NCBI GenBank assembly: GCA_021018995.1
Contig: CM037584.1
Span: 141,687,317 to 141,751,316, forward strand
Source of the DNA: Chloranthus sessilifolius
Taxonomy: Eukaryota > Streptophyta > Magnoliopsida > Chloranthales > Chloranthaceae
Direction: 5' to 3'
Length of the DNA: 64,000 bases
Shown: one piece after another, positions 10,731 through 21,200 of the stretch
Layout: each line of letters opens with the position of its first letter
How positions within the stretch are numbered: the first letter of the stretch is position 1
Notes under the pieces: generated by a model
Seen by the model: the letters and a program-made list of their open reading frames with translations, nothing else
The model's database searches: none
Told to the model about the DNA's origin: nothing
Program-made: the position numbers and the translations under genes

Positions 10731-10990
10731 GCTCGCTCGAGTGGCCAAAATTGAATCGCACGAGCGAGGACAGGATATAAAAATTGAGAAACGGATTTAG
10801 TTCTGGGCTCGCTCGAGCGAGACCCAAAACAAAGGGGAAGCTCGCTCGAGCGAGGCCTCCAGTAGAGCTTCAAATGGCTCGCTTTAACTGCTTGAGAGAT
10901 CTCGTTTGAACCGCTCGAGCGAGGTCAAGTGACCACTCGAGCGAGGTCAAGTGACTGCTCAAGTGAGGAATTGTGCTCGCTCGCGCGAGG
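10731..10990 (+). repeat. Palindrome array in the E1 LTR
   Basis: Repeated CTCGCTCGAGCGAG and GACCGCTCGAGCGAGGTC-type units, several perfect and several with one or two changes, lie about 360-620 bp downstream of the LTR TATA box. The same units precede the internal TATA at 8315. Confidence 0.8.
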
Positions 10991-11968
10991 TACCACACAG
11001 GTTTTGGATAGTTTAGTGTAAATACATGGAGGCTATGAACTCCAATGATTCTAGTGTCCTTTCTGAACATATTCTAAACACTTGGAATGTAGGTTTGACG
11101 TGAGATTGGGATGTGTAAACCTCTACGAGAAAAGTGTGCGTTGAATTTGCATTGAGGTAGGGAATATTCTTGAAACATGTGCATTATTTCGTCAACTCAT
11201 ATATGTAGTGTATTTCAATTAAATAGTCAAGTATTGCATGATAATTATGAAAAAGGGTGTGTGAGTAAGTTTCAAACGTGATAGTCATGAGGTCCCCAGG
11301 GGACATAAAAATTGTAAAGTGGACATCTAGATGGTGCATTGAACCAGTGGCATCCCAGGGATGCAGATGAAAACTAACAGTGAAACGAAAGTAAAGTGAT
11401 AAGGCCTAATATAATAAAATTAGCACAATCACGGTGAATAACTATATGTATAGCACGTTCGATGTTTTTATTATTTAAGGTTTAACTAGAATACCCCACC
11501 GACGTGGCGGGATACCCACGATTGACTCGGTAGGATATCCGTGACCGGTACGGCGGCCAATTCGTACATTCATAGCACATCCCAGGGATACAGATTTGAG
11601 AATAGACCCCGCCACCTACGAGAAAGGGGCTTGGGCAATATTCCCAGGAAATATACATAACAATTGTCTAGTTAGACGACGATGGTGGGTATTCCATCGG
11701 GGCTCGATGCTATATTTCTCGGGGACTACTTAAATTAAGATTTAAGTGATTAGGCCAAATTCACAACTAAACCAGTAAGGAGAATAAATAAAACCATGCA
11801 AAGTAACTGTCAAAATCATTATTTTATTCCAGTTATTTCAATTGTTTCCCATAAGTGTTATCCGAAAATTTATGCTTTTAAAACTGCTGACATATATGTG
11901 AAGGTTAATCTATATGTTCATTTTATTTTCCTACAGAGCTAGGATGTAGCTCACCCCTTAGACAATAC

Positions 11969-12076
11969 GTCGCAGGTCTAGGACTAGCGGCAGCAAAGAC
12001 TTCTGGAGACTTTGATCCAGGGGATTCAGACTACGTGCCCACTGAGGAGTCAGAGCCTCCTGAGGAATTTTTCTAG
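11969..12076 (+). other. Conserved acidic reading frame in the E1 LTR
   Basis: Thirty-five codons open from GTC 11969 to TAG 12074-12076, ending in D-Y-V-P-T-E-E-S-E-P-P-E-E-F-F. The same frame with the same length sits in E2 (15978-16088) and EX (13960-14070), and with 34 codons in E3 (32028-32132). It follows the conserved TAGCTCACCC...TACGTC block. There is no in-frame ATG at the start, so it would have to be a downstream exon. A coding role is inferred from conservation only. Confidence 0.45.
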
Positions 12077-13131
12077 GAAACCCATTGCGTACTTTGAGAG
12101 TGAGTTGTGAGTATTAGGTACGGCTTGGTATGTCAAGCCTCTTTATTCGAATGTAATTAAATATCGTTATTCTTTTAGTAAAACGTTTGGGATGAACTGC
12201 TATCACCAACGATTTGGGTAAGTTCTTATGCCCATGAATTGGCATGGGACAAGAACTGCCTTTAGAGACCATAATTATTTTTCAATATATGAGAACTTGG
12301 TTAGAGTAGATACATGCACCCTAATTGCAATTTTTTTGGCTTGTATATACCAATGTATCGTAAAGAATTCCAGGGCACGGCCTTGAGGGTCGTGCTGATG
12401 GCACGGGTTTCGGGGCACCAAAATTCGGGCTGTCATACAAACCCATTTCAAATAAATGAGGTAAGATCTTGTGTTTTGAGTAGATTTGTTAGAGATTATA
12501 TGTCATAAATGGTGGGAAATTAATACCCTAAATGTATTGTAATTAATGGGTATGAGAGTTAGGTGAAAGGGGAAAGAGAAAGAAAATCCGATTTGAAGAA
12601 AAACCCCAAAATCTCGAAAGTCATTCGCGTGAGTTTGAGACTCGTTTGTGTGACTTAGAGTTGCTCGTGCGAGAGAGGCTTCAGAATAGGCGTGGAAATA
12701 TGTTTGAACAGTCCCTCGCATGACTGGGAAGGAACTGAAAAAGTCGCTCACGTGACATCAATCTCACTCGCGCGACTGACGCAGGCCATGAGCTCAAGAA
12801 AGACAGACAAGCCATAGTCGCTCGAGCGAGCTTGCATGACTGTGAGGTGCCACATAACTCGCTCGCGCGACCTTGGATCTCATGCACGCGATTGAGCAAG
12901 TTAAGGCAAATTCTGATTTTTCTTTGAGAACTCTATGAATCCTTTGTGTGCGTGCTCTCTCAGGCATTAGATAATGATGTTTGAATACCTTAAAATGTAG
13001 GTTGGATGTGGACTAGTGCACAAGGATTCTTACTCCGTATTTGTGTGATTTAGCGGGGACTTCGTAAGAGGTAGGGAAAATTCAATACCATGAATTGCAA
13101 TATGAATTGTGTAGATAATGTGAATGTGATG

Positions 13132-13260
13132 AAGCATGTGTGTGTGTGTGATAAGAAACGTCTGTTAATGAAGTATGATAAGCAAGCATGTGTGTGTGTG
13201 TGTGTGTGATAAGAAACGTCTGCTAATGAAGTAAGTATGATAAGCAAGCATGTGTGAATA
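13132..13260 (+). repeat. GT-rich minisatellite in EX
   Basis: Two copies of a GTGTGTGTGATAAGAAACGT unit of about 65 bp that continues ...CTGyTAATGAAGTA...GATAAGCAAGCAT, with a variable (GT)n start. Probably a slippage product. Confidence 0.75.
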
Positions 13261-13500
13261 TGATGAATGTGTGTGACTATGATAGGAAAGCAAGTGTGAA
13301 TATGATACACATGTAAGTGTGATAAGTATGTAAAACATTAAAACCTATCTATAATTAATCACACCGACTAATTACACGGTGAATAACTATAAGTTAGAAT
13401 TGTACAATGATTTAAGGTTTCGTGAAAGGAGTCCTCATGTGTATCCGTTACGGTGGGATATCCGTACGTGTGGACTGACCAACGGTCAGTGTAGCACTAG

Positions 13501-13617
13501 TGACCCTGTTAACGTAGCTCAGGGGCTTGGCAATGTGGCTCAAGTGACCTTGTTAATGTAGCTCAAGGGCTTGGCAAAGTGGCTCAAGTGACCCTGTTAA
13601 CGTAGCTCAGGAGCTTG
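13501..13617 (+). repeat. 44-bp tandem repeat in EX
   Basis: Units start at 13501, 13545 and 13589, each opening TGACCyTGTTAAyGTAGCTC; the third is partial. The corresponding part of the E1/E2/E3 LTRs is single copy. Confidence 0.8.
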
Positions 13618-13959
13618 GAAAATCGTGAAATTATTTATGAACGACGATGGTTCAGAGATTCCCATCGATAGCAATGTGGCTCCCAACGCTATATACGCTT
13701 GGGAGATTATTTAAGTTAAGTCTTTAAGTCATTTCGAAGCATAAGAAGCATTTGAAACTAAGATAAACAAGAACATGAAAATCAAGAAATAAGTCATGTG
13801 CGTGCACTTTGATTTCAGTTTAATTGTGATTCAAACATCTGAAAGTTTAGTTTATAAAATGTGCTTTAAATTCAGTCATAAGATCTATGCTTGAATATGT
13901 TATGTAGTTAGTGATATTCCCCTATTGAGCTTTGATGCTAGCTCACCCTTTGACTATAC

Positions 13960-14070
13960 GTCATAGGTACAGACGCAGACTTAGGCATTGAGGATTCTGG
14001 CCGAGAAGAAGATCCCGATTACATACCCGAGGAGGAATTGGATCACTTGCCAGAGGATTGTTTCCCTTAG
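13960..14070 (+). other. Conserved acidic reading frame in EX
   Basis: Thirty-six codons from GTC 13960 to TAG 14068-14070, ending D-P-D-Y-I-P-E-E-E-L-D-H-L-P-E-D-C-F-P. An in-frame TGA lies just upstream (in CTTTGACTATACGTC), so any protein use needs a splice acceptor between that stop and the acidic segment. Confidence 0.45.
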
Positions 14071-14327
14071 GGGACTGTGATTGACATTTTGACTTTTTGT
14101 ATAAGGCTTGGTATGCCTAACCTTTTTATTTTGTTTAGAATTATATGTAAACGTTATTTTGAACTACTATTTTGGGTGATGTTTGTTCATCACCAATAGT
14201 TCATTTTGGTTTTATCAGGCTAATGGTTTACATAAGGACAGAACCGTCATTTTTGTTATTTTGTCGAACTAAAATATCTCTTACCATGCATATATGATGA
14301 CTCTAACAGCAAATGATAGAGATCTTA

Positions 14328-16435
14328 TGTCACAACCTCAAATTTTTGAGATAAGTGCACGGCATGCATTACACATAGGTATATGTGTTTCACAAGGAGA
14401 CCAAAACGAACCAAAGACACTAAGTGTGTACGTGGGAAACACACTAGTATATCCCTAACTTATAGATATAAAAGTGAAAGAGAGAGAGAGGAACCCTTAC
14501 GTAATTCTATTCTAACCTAAATAGAGAGAAGGAGAATATAGAGAGAAAGAAGAGAATAGCCTAGTAGAGAACTAGGGTTCGTTGGGACTCAAGTCAGCAA
14601 AGGAGATTAGAGGAAGAGACTGGAGGAAGAACCTTGGAGGCCTGTTAGCCTAGTAGATTTTCGAATCGTAAATCGAACTTGTGCGTGACTCATCGTCAGA
14701 GGTACGTTAAAGACATGATAGATGCCTAGGAATGTTTTAAATAGTAGGAAGAATGTTCAATGTTTCTTTTATGAGATTTAGGTAAAATGAAGGAAGGAAG
14801 CATGTTCTCGATCCGATCGAGGAACAAAATCATCGTTCCTCGCCGAGCGGTCTAAAAAGGCTCGCCGGCGAGGATGATGAACAGGAAAATATAACTGGCT
14901 CGCCGGCGAGGGTCCACAGTAATACTCCGACGGCTCGATTTAACCGCTCGAGCGACCTCGATTTAACCGCTCGAGCGAGGTCAAGTGACCGCTCGAGCGA
15001 GGTCAAGTGGCCGGTCGAGCGAGGTCTGGTGACCACTCGGATCTTGGTTTTTCGAATACAAGAAACTTGGGGGTCATACACCCCAATAATGCTAGTGATT
15101 GTTCTAAACCTATTTTTGAAATGTAGGTTGATGCATTATAACCCTCTGACGGCAAAGCGTGCCTTGAGATTCGTCGAGGTAGGGAATATTCTTGAAACAT
15201 GTGCATTATCCCGTGAACTCATATGCGTATTATAATCTATTTAAATAGTCACATACTTCATGAACCCTCATGATAAGGGTGTGTGTGTGTGTTACAACGT
15301 GAAAATCTTGAGGTCCCTGTGGGACGAAAATCATGTAGTTCAATCAAAGAAGGGTGCAGCAGTATGGGCAACCCAGGGATGCAGATGAAAACTAACAGAG
15401 AAACGAAGGTAATGTGATAAGGCCTAATGTAATATAATTAGCACAATCACGGTGCATAACTATATGTAAAGCACATTGATATTTTTATTATTTAAGGTTG
15501 ATTAGAATACCCCACCGACGTGGCGGGATACCCTAACAACTCGGCGATATCCGTGACGATGCAGGCGGCCAATCCGTACATTTATAACACATCCTGTGGA
15601 TGTAGATTGAGAATAGACCCCGCCACCTATGGGAAAGGGGCTCGGGCACTATTCCCAGGGAGTACATATAACAACTGACTAATTAGACGACGATGGCGGG
15701 TATTCCATCGGGGCTCGATGCTATATTGCTCGAGGACTACTTAAGTTAAGATTTAAGTGATTAGGAATTCACAACTAAACTAATAAGGAGATTAAACAAA
15801 ACCATGCTAAGTAACGACCAAAATCATTGGGTTATTTCACATTATTCAAATTGTTGTCCATAAGTGATTACTTTATAATTCTATGCTTGTTAAATTCGAC
15901 ATATGTGAAGGTTGATCTATATGTTCTTTTTGTTTTCCCTACGGAGCTAGGATATAGCTCACCCCCTTAGACTATACGTCGCAGGTCTAGGACTAGCGGC
16001 AGCAAAGACTTCGGAAGAAGCTGATCCAAGGGCTTCGATTTTCGTGCCCACAGAAGAGTCAGAACCTCCTCCTGAGGAATTCTTCTAGGAAACCCGCTGC
16101 ATACTTTGAGAGTGAGTTGAGAGAGTACTATGTATGGCTTGGTATATCAAGCCTCTTTATTTCGAATGTTTTAATTACCATTCCTTGACAGAACGCCTAG
16201 GATGAACTGTTATTACTAAACATTTGGGTAAGTTCTTATGTCCATGAATTGGCATGGGACAAGGACTGCCTTGCGACACCTTGATTATTTTGTTGAGTTT
16301 TTTTTGTGTAGCTATGAGTGCTTCAATTACAGTTTTGGATTGTATATACCAATGTTTCGTAAGGAACCCGGGGCACGGCCTTGAAGGTCGTGCTGATGGC
16401 ACGGATTTCGGGGTTCCGAAATCCAGGCTGTCACA
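14328..16435 (+). repeat. E2 5' LTR
   Basis: Begins TGTCACAACCTC, ends CAGGCTGTCACA; 2108 bp. The TATA-like TTATAGATATAAAAG lies near 14460-14475, followed by a GA-rich leader. The palindrome array (14838-15030), hairpins (15691-15710, 16232-16266) and acidic frame (15978-16088) are all downstream of it. Much of it is nearly identical to the 3' LTR, but two palindromes have a shorter form (CTCGCCGGCGAG) and one inter-palindrome block is deleted. Confidence 0.9.
15978..16088 (+). other. Conserved acidic reading frame in the E2 5' LTR
   Basis: Thirty-six codons from GTC 15978 to TAG 16086-16088, ending F-V-P-T-E-E-S-E-P-P-P-E-E-F-F. The 3' LTR copy (about 25540-25650) has indels and no longer keeps the frame. 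Confidence 0.45.
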
Positions 16436-16437
16436 GT

Positions 16438-16449
16438 TGGTATCAAAGC
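16438..16449 (+). promoter_or_regulatory. E2 primer-binding site
   Basis: TGGTATCAAAGC starts two bases after the LTR end. It is one base from TGGTATCAGAGC, the complement of the plant initiator tRNA-Met 3' end used by Tekay-type elements to prime minus-strand synthesis. Confidence 0.8.
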
Positions 16450-16534
16450 CTTTTTCTTTCCAAGTTCTGACTATCATATCGTCAGAATATAGGGACTTCT
16501 GCTAACGAGATTATGGATTCTCATGCAGACCGTT

Positions 16535-18066
16535 ATGTTTCCTAGAGAGAGAGGTCGACCCAGGGGTGGTCATGATAGGAATTTCGAGAGAGATGGGTTC
16601 GTCTCACCTACAAAACAGTGCCATTGGGAAAGCAGGAGATTCCGAGAGCGCCGGAGGAAACCAAACTCAAGTAGAGGAGCAAGATCTAGATAGACAGGAT
16701 CGAAATCAGAGGGAACAAGATAGGGTGAGAGAGAGAAATGAAGAAAGGGAAGAGCGTCAGAGAATGATGCACACAATGGAGACCATGGCAACTGCCATGG
16801 CACAACAAGCAGCGTCCTTGGCAGCGCATACAGTACCAGAACCACAACGAACACCTACCCCTCCAGTGGGACTTACACCCTCAGTGGCCTCAGCATTCAC
16901 CGAGTTCAGAAGAATGAGACCTCCAAACTTTTCAGGACAGGCAGACACAATGGCCGCCGAAAACTGGTTGGGGGAAATGGAGAAGGTGTTTAGCGTACTG
17001 ACATGCACGGAGGATGAGAGCGTCCGTTGGGCGGCATATATGTTAGATGGAGAAGCTGGACCTTGGTGGAAATCCGTTTCGCGAACAAGAGCATAGGAAA
17101 CTCCAGATATGCCGTGGACTTGGGACGAATTCATAGAAGAATTCAATAAACAATACTTTCCTGAAGTTTTGAGGAATCAGATGGAGACCCAATTTTTACA
17201 ACTAGCGCAGGGAAGGATGACCGTGAGAGAGTATGGAGTGGAATTCATGAGACTGGCTCGCTTCGCCCCAGACTACGTAATTTCAGACGTGATGAAAGCG
17301 AAGAGGTTCCAACAGGGCTTAAGGTCGGACATCCGAGGAGGGGTTGCGCCCTTCCAGCTGAAAACCTATGGAGAAATAATGAGTAAGGCATTGGTAGTCA
17401 AAGAAGAAAACAATAACTGATGCCGTCAGAGGGAACAACAAGGTAGAGAAAGCATTGATCCAAGCAAGACGGGGAGTTATGAATCGGTATATAAGAAACC
17501 GAGGTTTTTGGCACCGAATCAGAGACAATCGTTCCAGACAGGGTATGGGAGAGCTGCACAACAAGCTACTCATCAAAGTAACAACAAGGTAGAGAAAGCA
17601 TTGATCCAAGTAGGACGGGGAGTTATGAATCGGTATATAAGAAACCGAGGTTTCTGGCACCGAATCAGAGACAATCGTTCCAGACAGGGTATGGGAGAGC
17701 TGCACAACAAGCTACTCATCAAAGTTATCCGTTCTTTGGCATCGGGGAGTGATGAGGTATCAAGGTCTGCTTTTCCGGGGCTACAACTACACAAGGTTTT
17801 TCGAGAGCTGCTACTTCATCACCAAGGGAAATTTGTGCTAAGTGTGGCAAGTCCCACAAAACAACGGAGTGTAGGCAGGGAATGCGAGGCTGTTTCAAGT
17901 GCGGCAAGATAGGCCACATGATTAGAGATTGCCCACAGGAGACGTTAAAGAAAAGAATATTTAACTTCCATGCCACAACCTATTCAATCTCGAAAGCCTG
18001 TTATTCGAGGGAGAGCCTACGCAGTTACCGCCCAGGAAGCAGGGAGTGTACATGACATCATCCAAG
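16535..18066 (+). pseudogene. gag: E2 gag, broken
   Basis: Start chosen at ATG 16535 because it opens M-F-P-R-E-R-G-R-P-R-G-G, matching E3 M-P-P-R-G-R-G and the usual basic Tekay Gag start. An indel between there and 16600 shifts the frame. The capsid domain is at about 16900-17410 (ENWLGEMEKVF, AGPWWKSV, MTVREYGVEF), with a TAG at 17094 in place of Gln and a TGA at 17418. A 146-bp tandem duplication (17434-17725) breaks the linker. Two zinc knuckles follow at 17835-17935 (CAKCGKS, CFKCGKIGHM). It ends at CAAG 18066, the splice donor junction. Confidence 0.88.
17434..17725 (+). repeat. 146-bp tandem duplication within E2 gag
   Basis: 17434-17579 and 17580-17725 are nearly identical, both starting AACAACAAGGTAGAGAAAGC. 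E1 has one copy at 3865-4010. 146 is not a multiple of three, so the duplication shifts the frame. Confidence 0.9.
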
Positions 18067-18242
18067 GTGAGATTTCTTTTAAATAAAGAATTTCGGTTGC
18101 AATACAATTCTAGAAAGAGAATGGGCTTCCATTAGGATAAATATATATACAACCGTTGTTGAACATTAGAATAAAAAAAAAAAAAAAAGGGGGGGAAATT
18201 TTTATATAGTATATGTTAAGTACGTATATGTATGCTTTATAG
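18067..18242 (+). other. Predicted gag-protease intron of E2
   Basis: CCAAG/GTGAGATTTC at 18067 and TTTATAG/GTACG ending at 18242; 176 bp, with an A-run (18173-18188) and G-run that account for the extra length over E1. The joined frame is D-I-I-Q-G-T-L. Unspliced, Gag ends GEISFK-stop, as in E1. Confidence 0.7.
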
Positions 18243-21200
18243 GTACGTTACAAATCTATGACTAAGGGTGCTACGTAGCACATGACGCACGAGTGTTGAT
18301 AGACCCAAGGTCTACCCACTCCTTCATCACCCCTAGATTTGCAAAGAAGATGAAGATTGTTCCGGAGGCACTGGACTTTGTGTTATCAGTGTCCATCCCA
18401 ACAGGAGAATTAGTGGACACAGAGTTAGTCTGCAAATCGGTAGTAGTAAGCATTCGGGATCACGTTGTCCACGAATTAGATGCAAATCTAATATGGTTGG
18501 ACATGCAAGGATTCGATGTAATCCTTGGCATGGATTGGCTGTCCCATCACTGCGCAACAGTGGATTGCAAGGATAAAGTTGTTGTTTTCCGTCCTAACAC
18601 GAGGAGATCGTTTCGATTTCAAGGGGAGAGATCGACTGTGTACCACTCATATCTCGCATGAGCGAGCGTTTAATCGTAAAGGGTGTAGCGGTTATTTGGC
18701 ATTCTTGAAAGAAGATAAAGAAGAAAAGAATATTATCTCCGAGATAGCAGTGGTGCGAGAATTCCCAGATGTATTTCCAGAAGAATTGCCAGGATTACCT
18801 CCAGAAAGAGAAGTAGAATTTGCGATAGACTTAGCACCAGGAACGGAACCTGTTTCAAAGGCACCTTATAGGATGGCCCTTGGAGAGTTGAAACAGTTGA
18901 CAGAACAATTGCAAGAGCTCATGGACAAGGGATTCATACGACCATAGCGTGTCTCCATGGGGAGCACCAGTGTTATTCGTGAAAAAGAAAGATGGGTCGA
19001 TGCGGTTGTGCATCGACTACCGCCAATTGAACAAAGTCACGGTGAAGAATCGATATCCGTTGCCAAGAATAGATGACTTATTCGACCAGTTGCAGGGAGC
19101 AAAACATTTTTCCAAGATCGACCTAAGATCTGGTTACCATCAGTTAAGAGGCAGGGCCGAGGACATTGACGGCTTTGAACGGTATGGACACTATGAATTT
19201 TTAGTGATGCCATTCGGATGCGAATGCAGTCGTTTATGGACTTGATGAATCAGTGTTTAAACCACACCTAGACTCCTGCGTTGTAGTGTTTGTTGATGAC
19301 ATCCTAATCTACTCAAAATCGAAAAACGAGCATGAAGAACACTTACGTGTCGCTCTCTGAACCTTGCGTGAACACTAATCGACACCAAACTCAAAGGTTT
19401 TGGCTAGAAGAGGTTAGCTTTTTGGGGCATGTCGTCTCCAAGCATGTTGTCACCAGAGATCCCGCTAAGATCGAGGCGGTAGAATGAGCGGAACAACCAA
19501 AAACCATGATGACATCCAAGTTTCCTCGGTGGCGGGTTATTATCGGACGCCGTGAAGGATTTTCAAAGTTATCAGGACCTCTTACGAGGCTTACATGAAA
19601 GGACTCAAGATTCGTGTAGAGTAAGGCGTGAGAGGAGAGTTTTGAAGAACTCAAGAAGAGACTCACCTCGGCTCGATTTAGCCATCCCATCGAGCGGTGG
19701 AGGATTCACGGTTTATAGTGATGCTTCAGATAACGGTTGGGTTGTGTACTAAATCAATATAAAAGGTAATAGCTTACCTCGATATTGAAAGAGCACGAAA
19801 AGAACTACCCAACACACGATCTGGAACTAGCAGCAGTCATATTTGCATTAAAAATATGGCGACATTATTTATACGAAGAAACATTTGAAATTTTCACTGA
19901 CCATAAGAGCCTCAGATACCTGTTTACACAGAAGGAACTGAATATGAGGCAGCGTAGGTGGATGGAATTCCTCAAAGATTACGACTGTTCCATACAGTAC
20001 CATCCAGGCAAAGCTAACGTAGTGGCTGATGCCTTGAGTCGGAAAAGTTTGGCCCAGCTGGCTAGTCTAATTTCGGGTATACATCGATGGAAGTTGTTGG
20101 AGGATCTAGCGTTATGTGGCGCAGACATACAACCACAAGCCACAGGAGCCTTCTTAGCCAACATATCAGTGAAACCAGTGATATTCGAACATATACGAGA
20201 ATTACAGATGAAAGACCCGATTCTAACAAAGATACATCAAAATGTAACTGAAGGTATTACATCTGAGTTTTCAATCAAGGAAGACGGTTCCTTAATATTC
20301 AAAGGGCGACTTTGCATTCCGGACAATGCCGAATTGCGGCGAATGATTCTTGATGAATCTCACAAGTCAAGCTATGCTATCCACCCGGGAAGCACGAAGA
20401 TGTATCAGGACCTGAAAAAGAATTACTGGTGGAGAGGGTTGAAACAAGATGTGGCAGAGCATGTGTCACGATGTTTGACGTGCCAATAAGTGAAAATCGA
20501 TCATAGACACCCCGCAGGCCTATTACAGCCTTTACCCATACCGGAATGGAAGTGGGAATCTATCTCAATGGATTTCATAGTCGGTCTACATGAATCGCAA
20601 GGAGGCATAACGCCATTTGGGTGGTAGTCGATCGGTTGACTAAGTCGGCACACTTCTTGCCATACAATACGATGTACACGACGGGAAGATTAGCAGAACT
20701 CTATACGAAAGAGATCGTCCGTTTACATGGGATTCCAAGTAGCATTGTTTCAGACCGGGACCCGTTATATACATCAAAGTTTTGGAGGAAATTCCAAGAA
20801 GGAATGGGAACTAGGTTAGATTTTAGTACGGCGTTTCACCCACAAGCAGGACCGAAGAGGTCAACCAAGTCATTGAAGACATGCTTAGGGCATGTATGTT
20901 AGAATTGCAAGGGTCATGGGATCAACATCTACCATTGATTGAGTTCGCTTATAATAATAGTTTTCAGACAAGCATTGGAATGGCACCGTATGAAGCCTTG
21001 TACAGAAGACGATGTAAGTTGCCAATCAATTGGGAGGAAATCGGCGAGAAATTTGTTTTGGGACCTGAGCTACTTGAAGATAACGCTGCTATTGTTCACA
21101 TGATCAGGGAAAGACTAAAGGCGGCTCAAAGCAGACAGAAAAGCTATGCTGACATCAAGCGGATGAGTGTAGACTTTAAAGTGGGTGAACATGTGTTCGT

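Larger units (their letters stand above)
3053..12437 (+). mobile_element. E1: 5'-truncated Tekay/Del-like chromovirus
   Basis: Order: gag, protease, RT, RNase H, integrase with C-terminal chromodomain, an extra ORF, polypurine tract, 3' LTR. It is the same family as E2 throughout. The 5' LTR, primer-binding site and gag start are missing: similarity to E2 starts at 3053, matching E2 position about 16607. pol has many stops and several one-base frameshifts, and two catalytic Asp residues have become Asn. It is a dead copy, clearly more decayed in its point mutations than E2. Confidence 0.85.
10235..12437 (+). repeat. E1 3' LTR
   Basis: Starts TGTCATAACCC after the polypurine tract and ends GGGCTGTCATA, one base from the TGTCACA end of E2. 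Length about 2.2 kb. A TATA-like ATATATATAAG lies at about 10365-10376, so most of the LTR would be transcribed. Downstream features: CTCGCTCGAGCGAG palindromes (10731-10990), a CGATGG...CCATCG hairpin (11680-11699), the acidic reading frame (11969-12076), a GGCTTG...CAAGCC hairpin (12123-12140) and a longer hairpin (12222-12256). Confidence 0.85.
12438..14327 (+). repeat. EX: older chromovirus LTR, left part
   Basis: Shares the layout of the E3 LTR: a GA-rich leader with TCCGATTTGAAGAA (E3: TCAGATCTGAAGAA), a CTCGCGCGA array (12616-12895), the ATGTAGGTTGGATG and GAGGTAGGG blocks, CGATGG...CCATCG hairpin (13645-13667), TAGCTCACCCTTTGACTATA (13940-13959), acidic frame (13960-14070) and a GGCTTGGTATG hairpin remnant. 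It is interrupted by E2 at 14328 and resumes at 25994. The left end is missing at the E1 junction, so E1 may have inserted into it or a deletion joined them. Confidence 0.7.

Noticed and set aside
13132-13617. Short tandem repeats as a CRISPR array
   Set aside because: Units are directly adjacent without spacers, in plant LTR DNA; slippage explains them.
16175-16477. Identical ORFs in both E2 LTR ends (16175-16505 and 25733-26156)
   Set aside because: They are duplicated only because the LTR is; they have no family motif and are not kept in E1 or E3.
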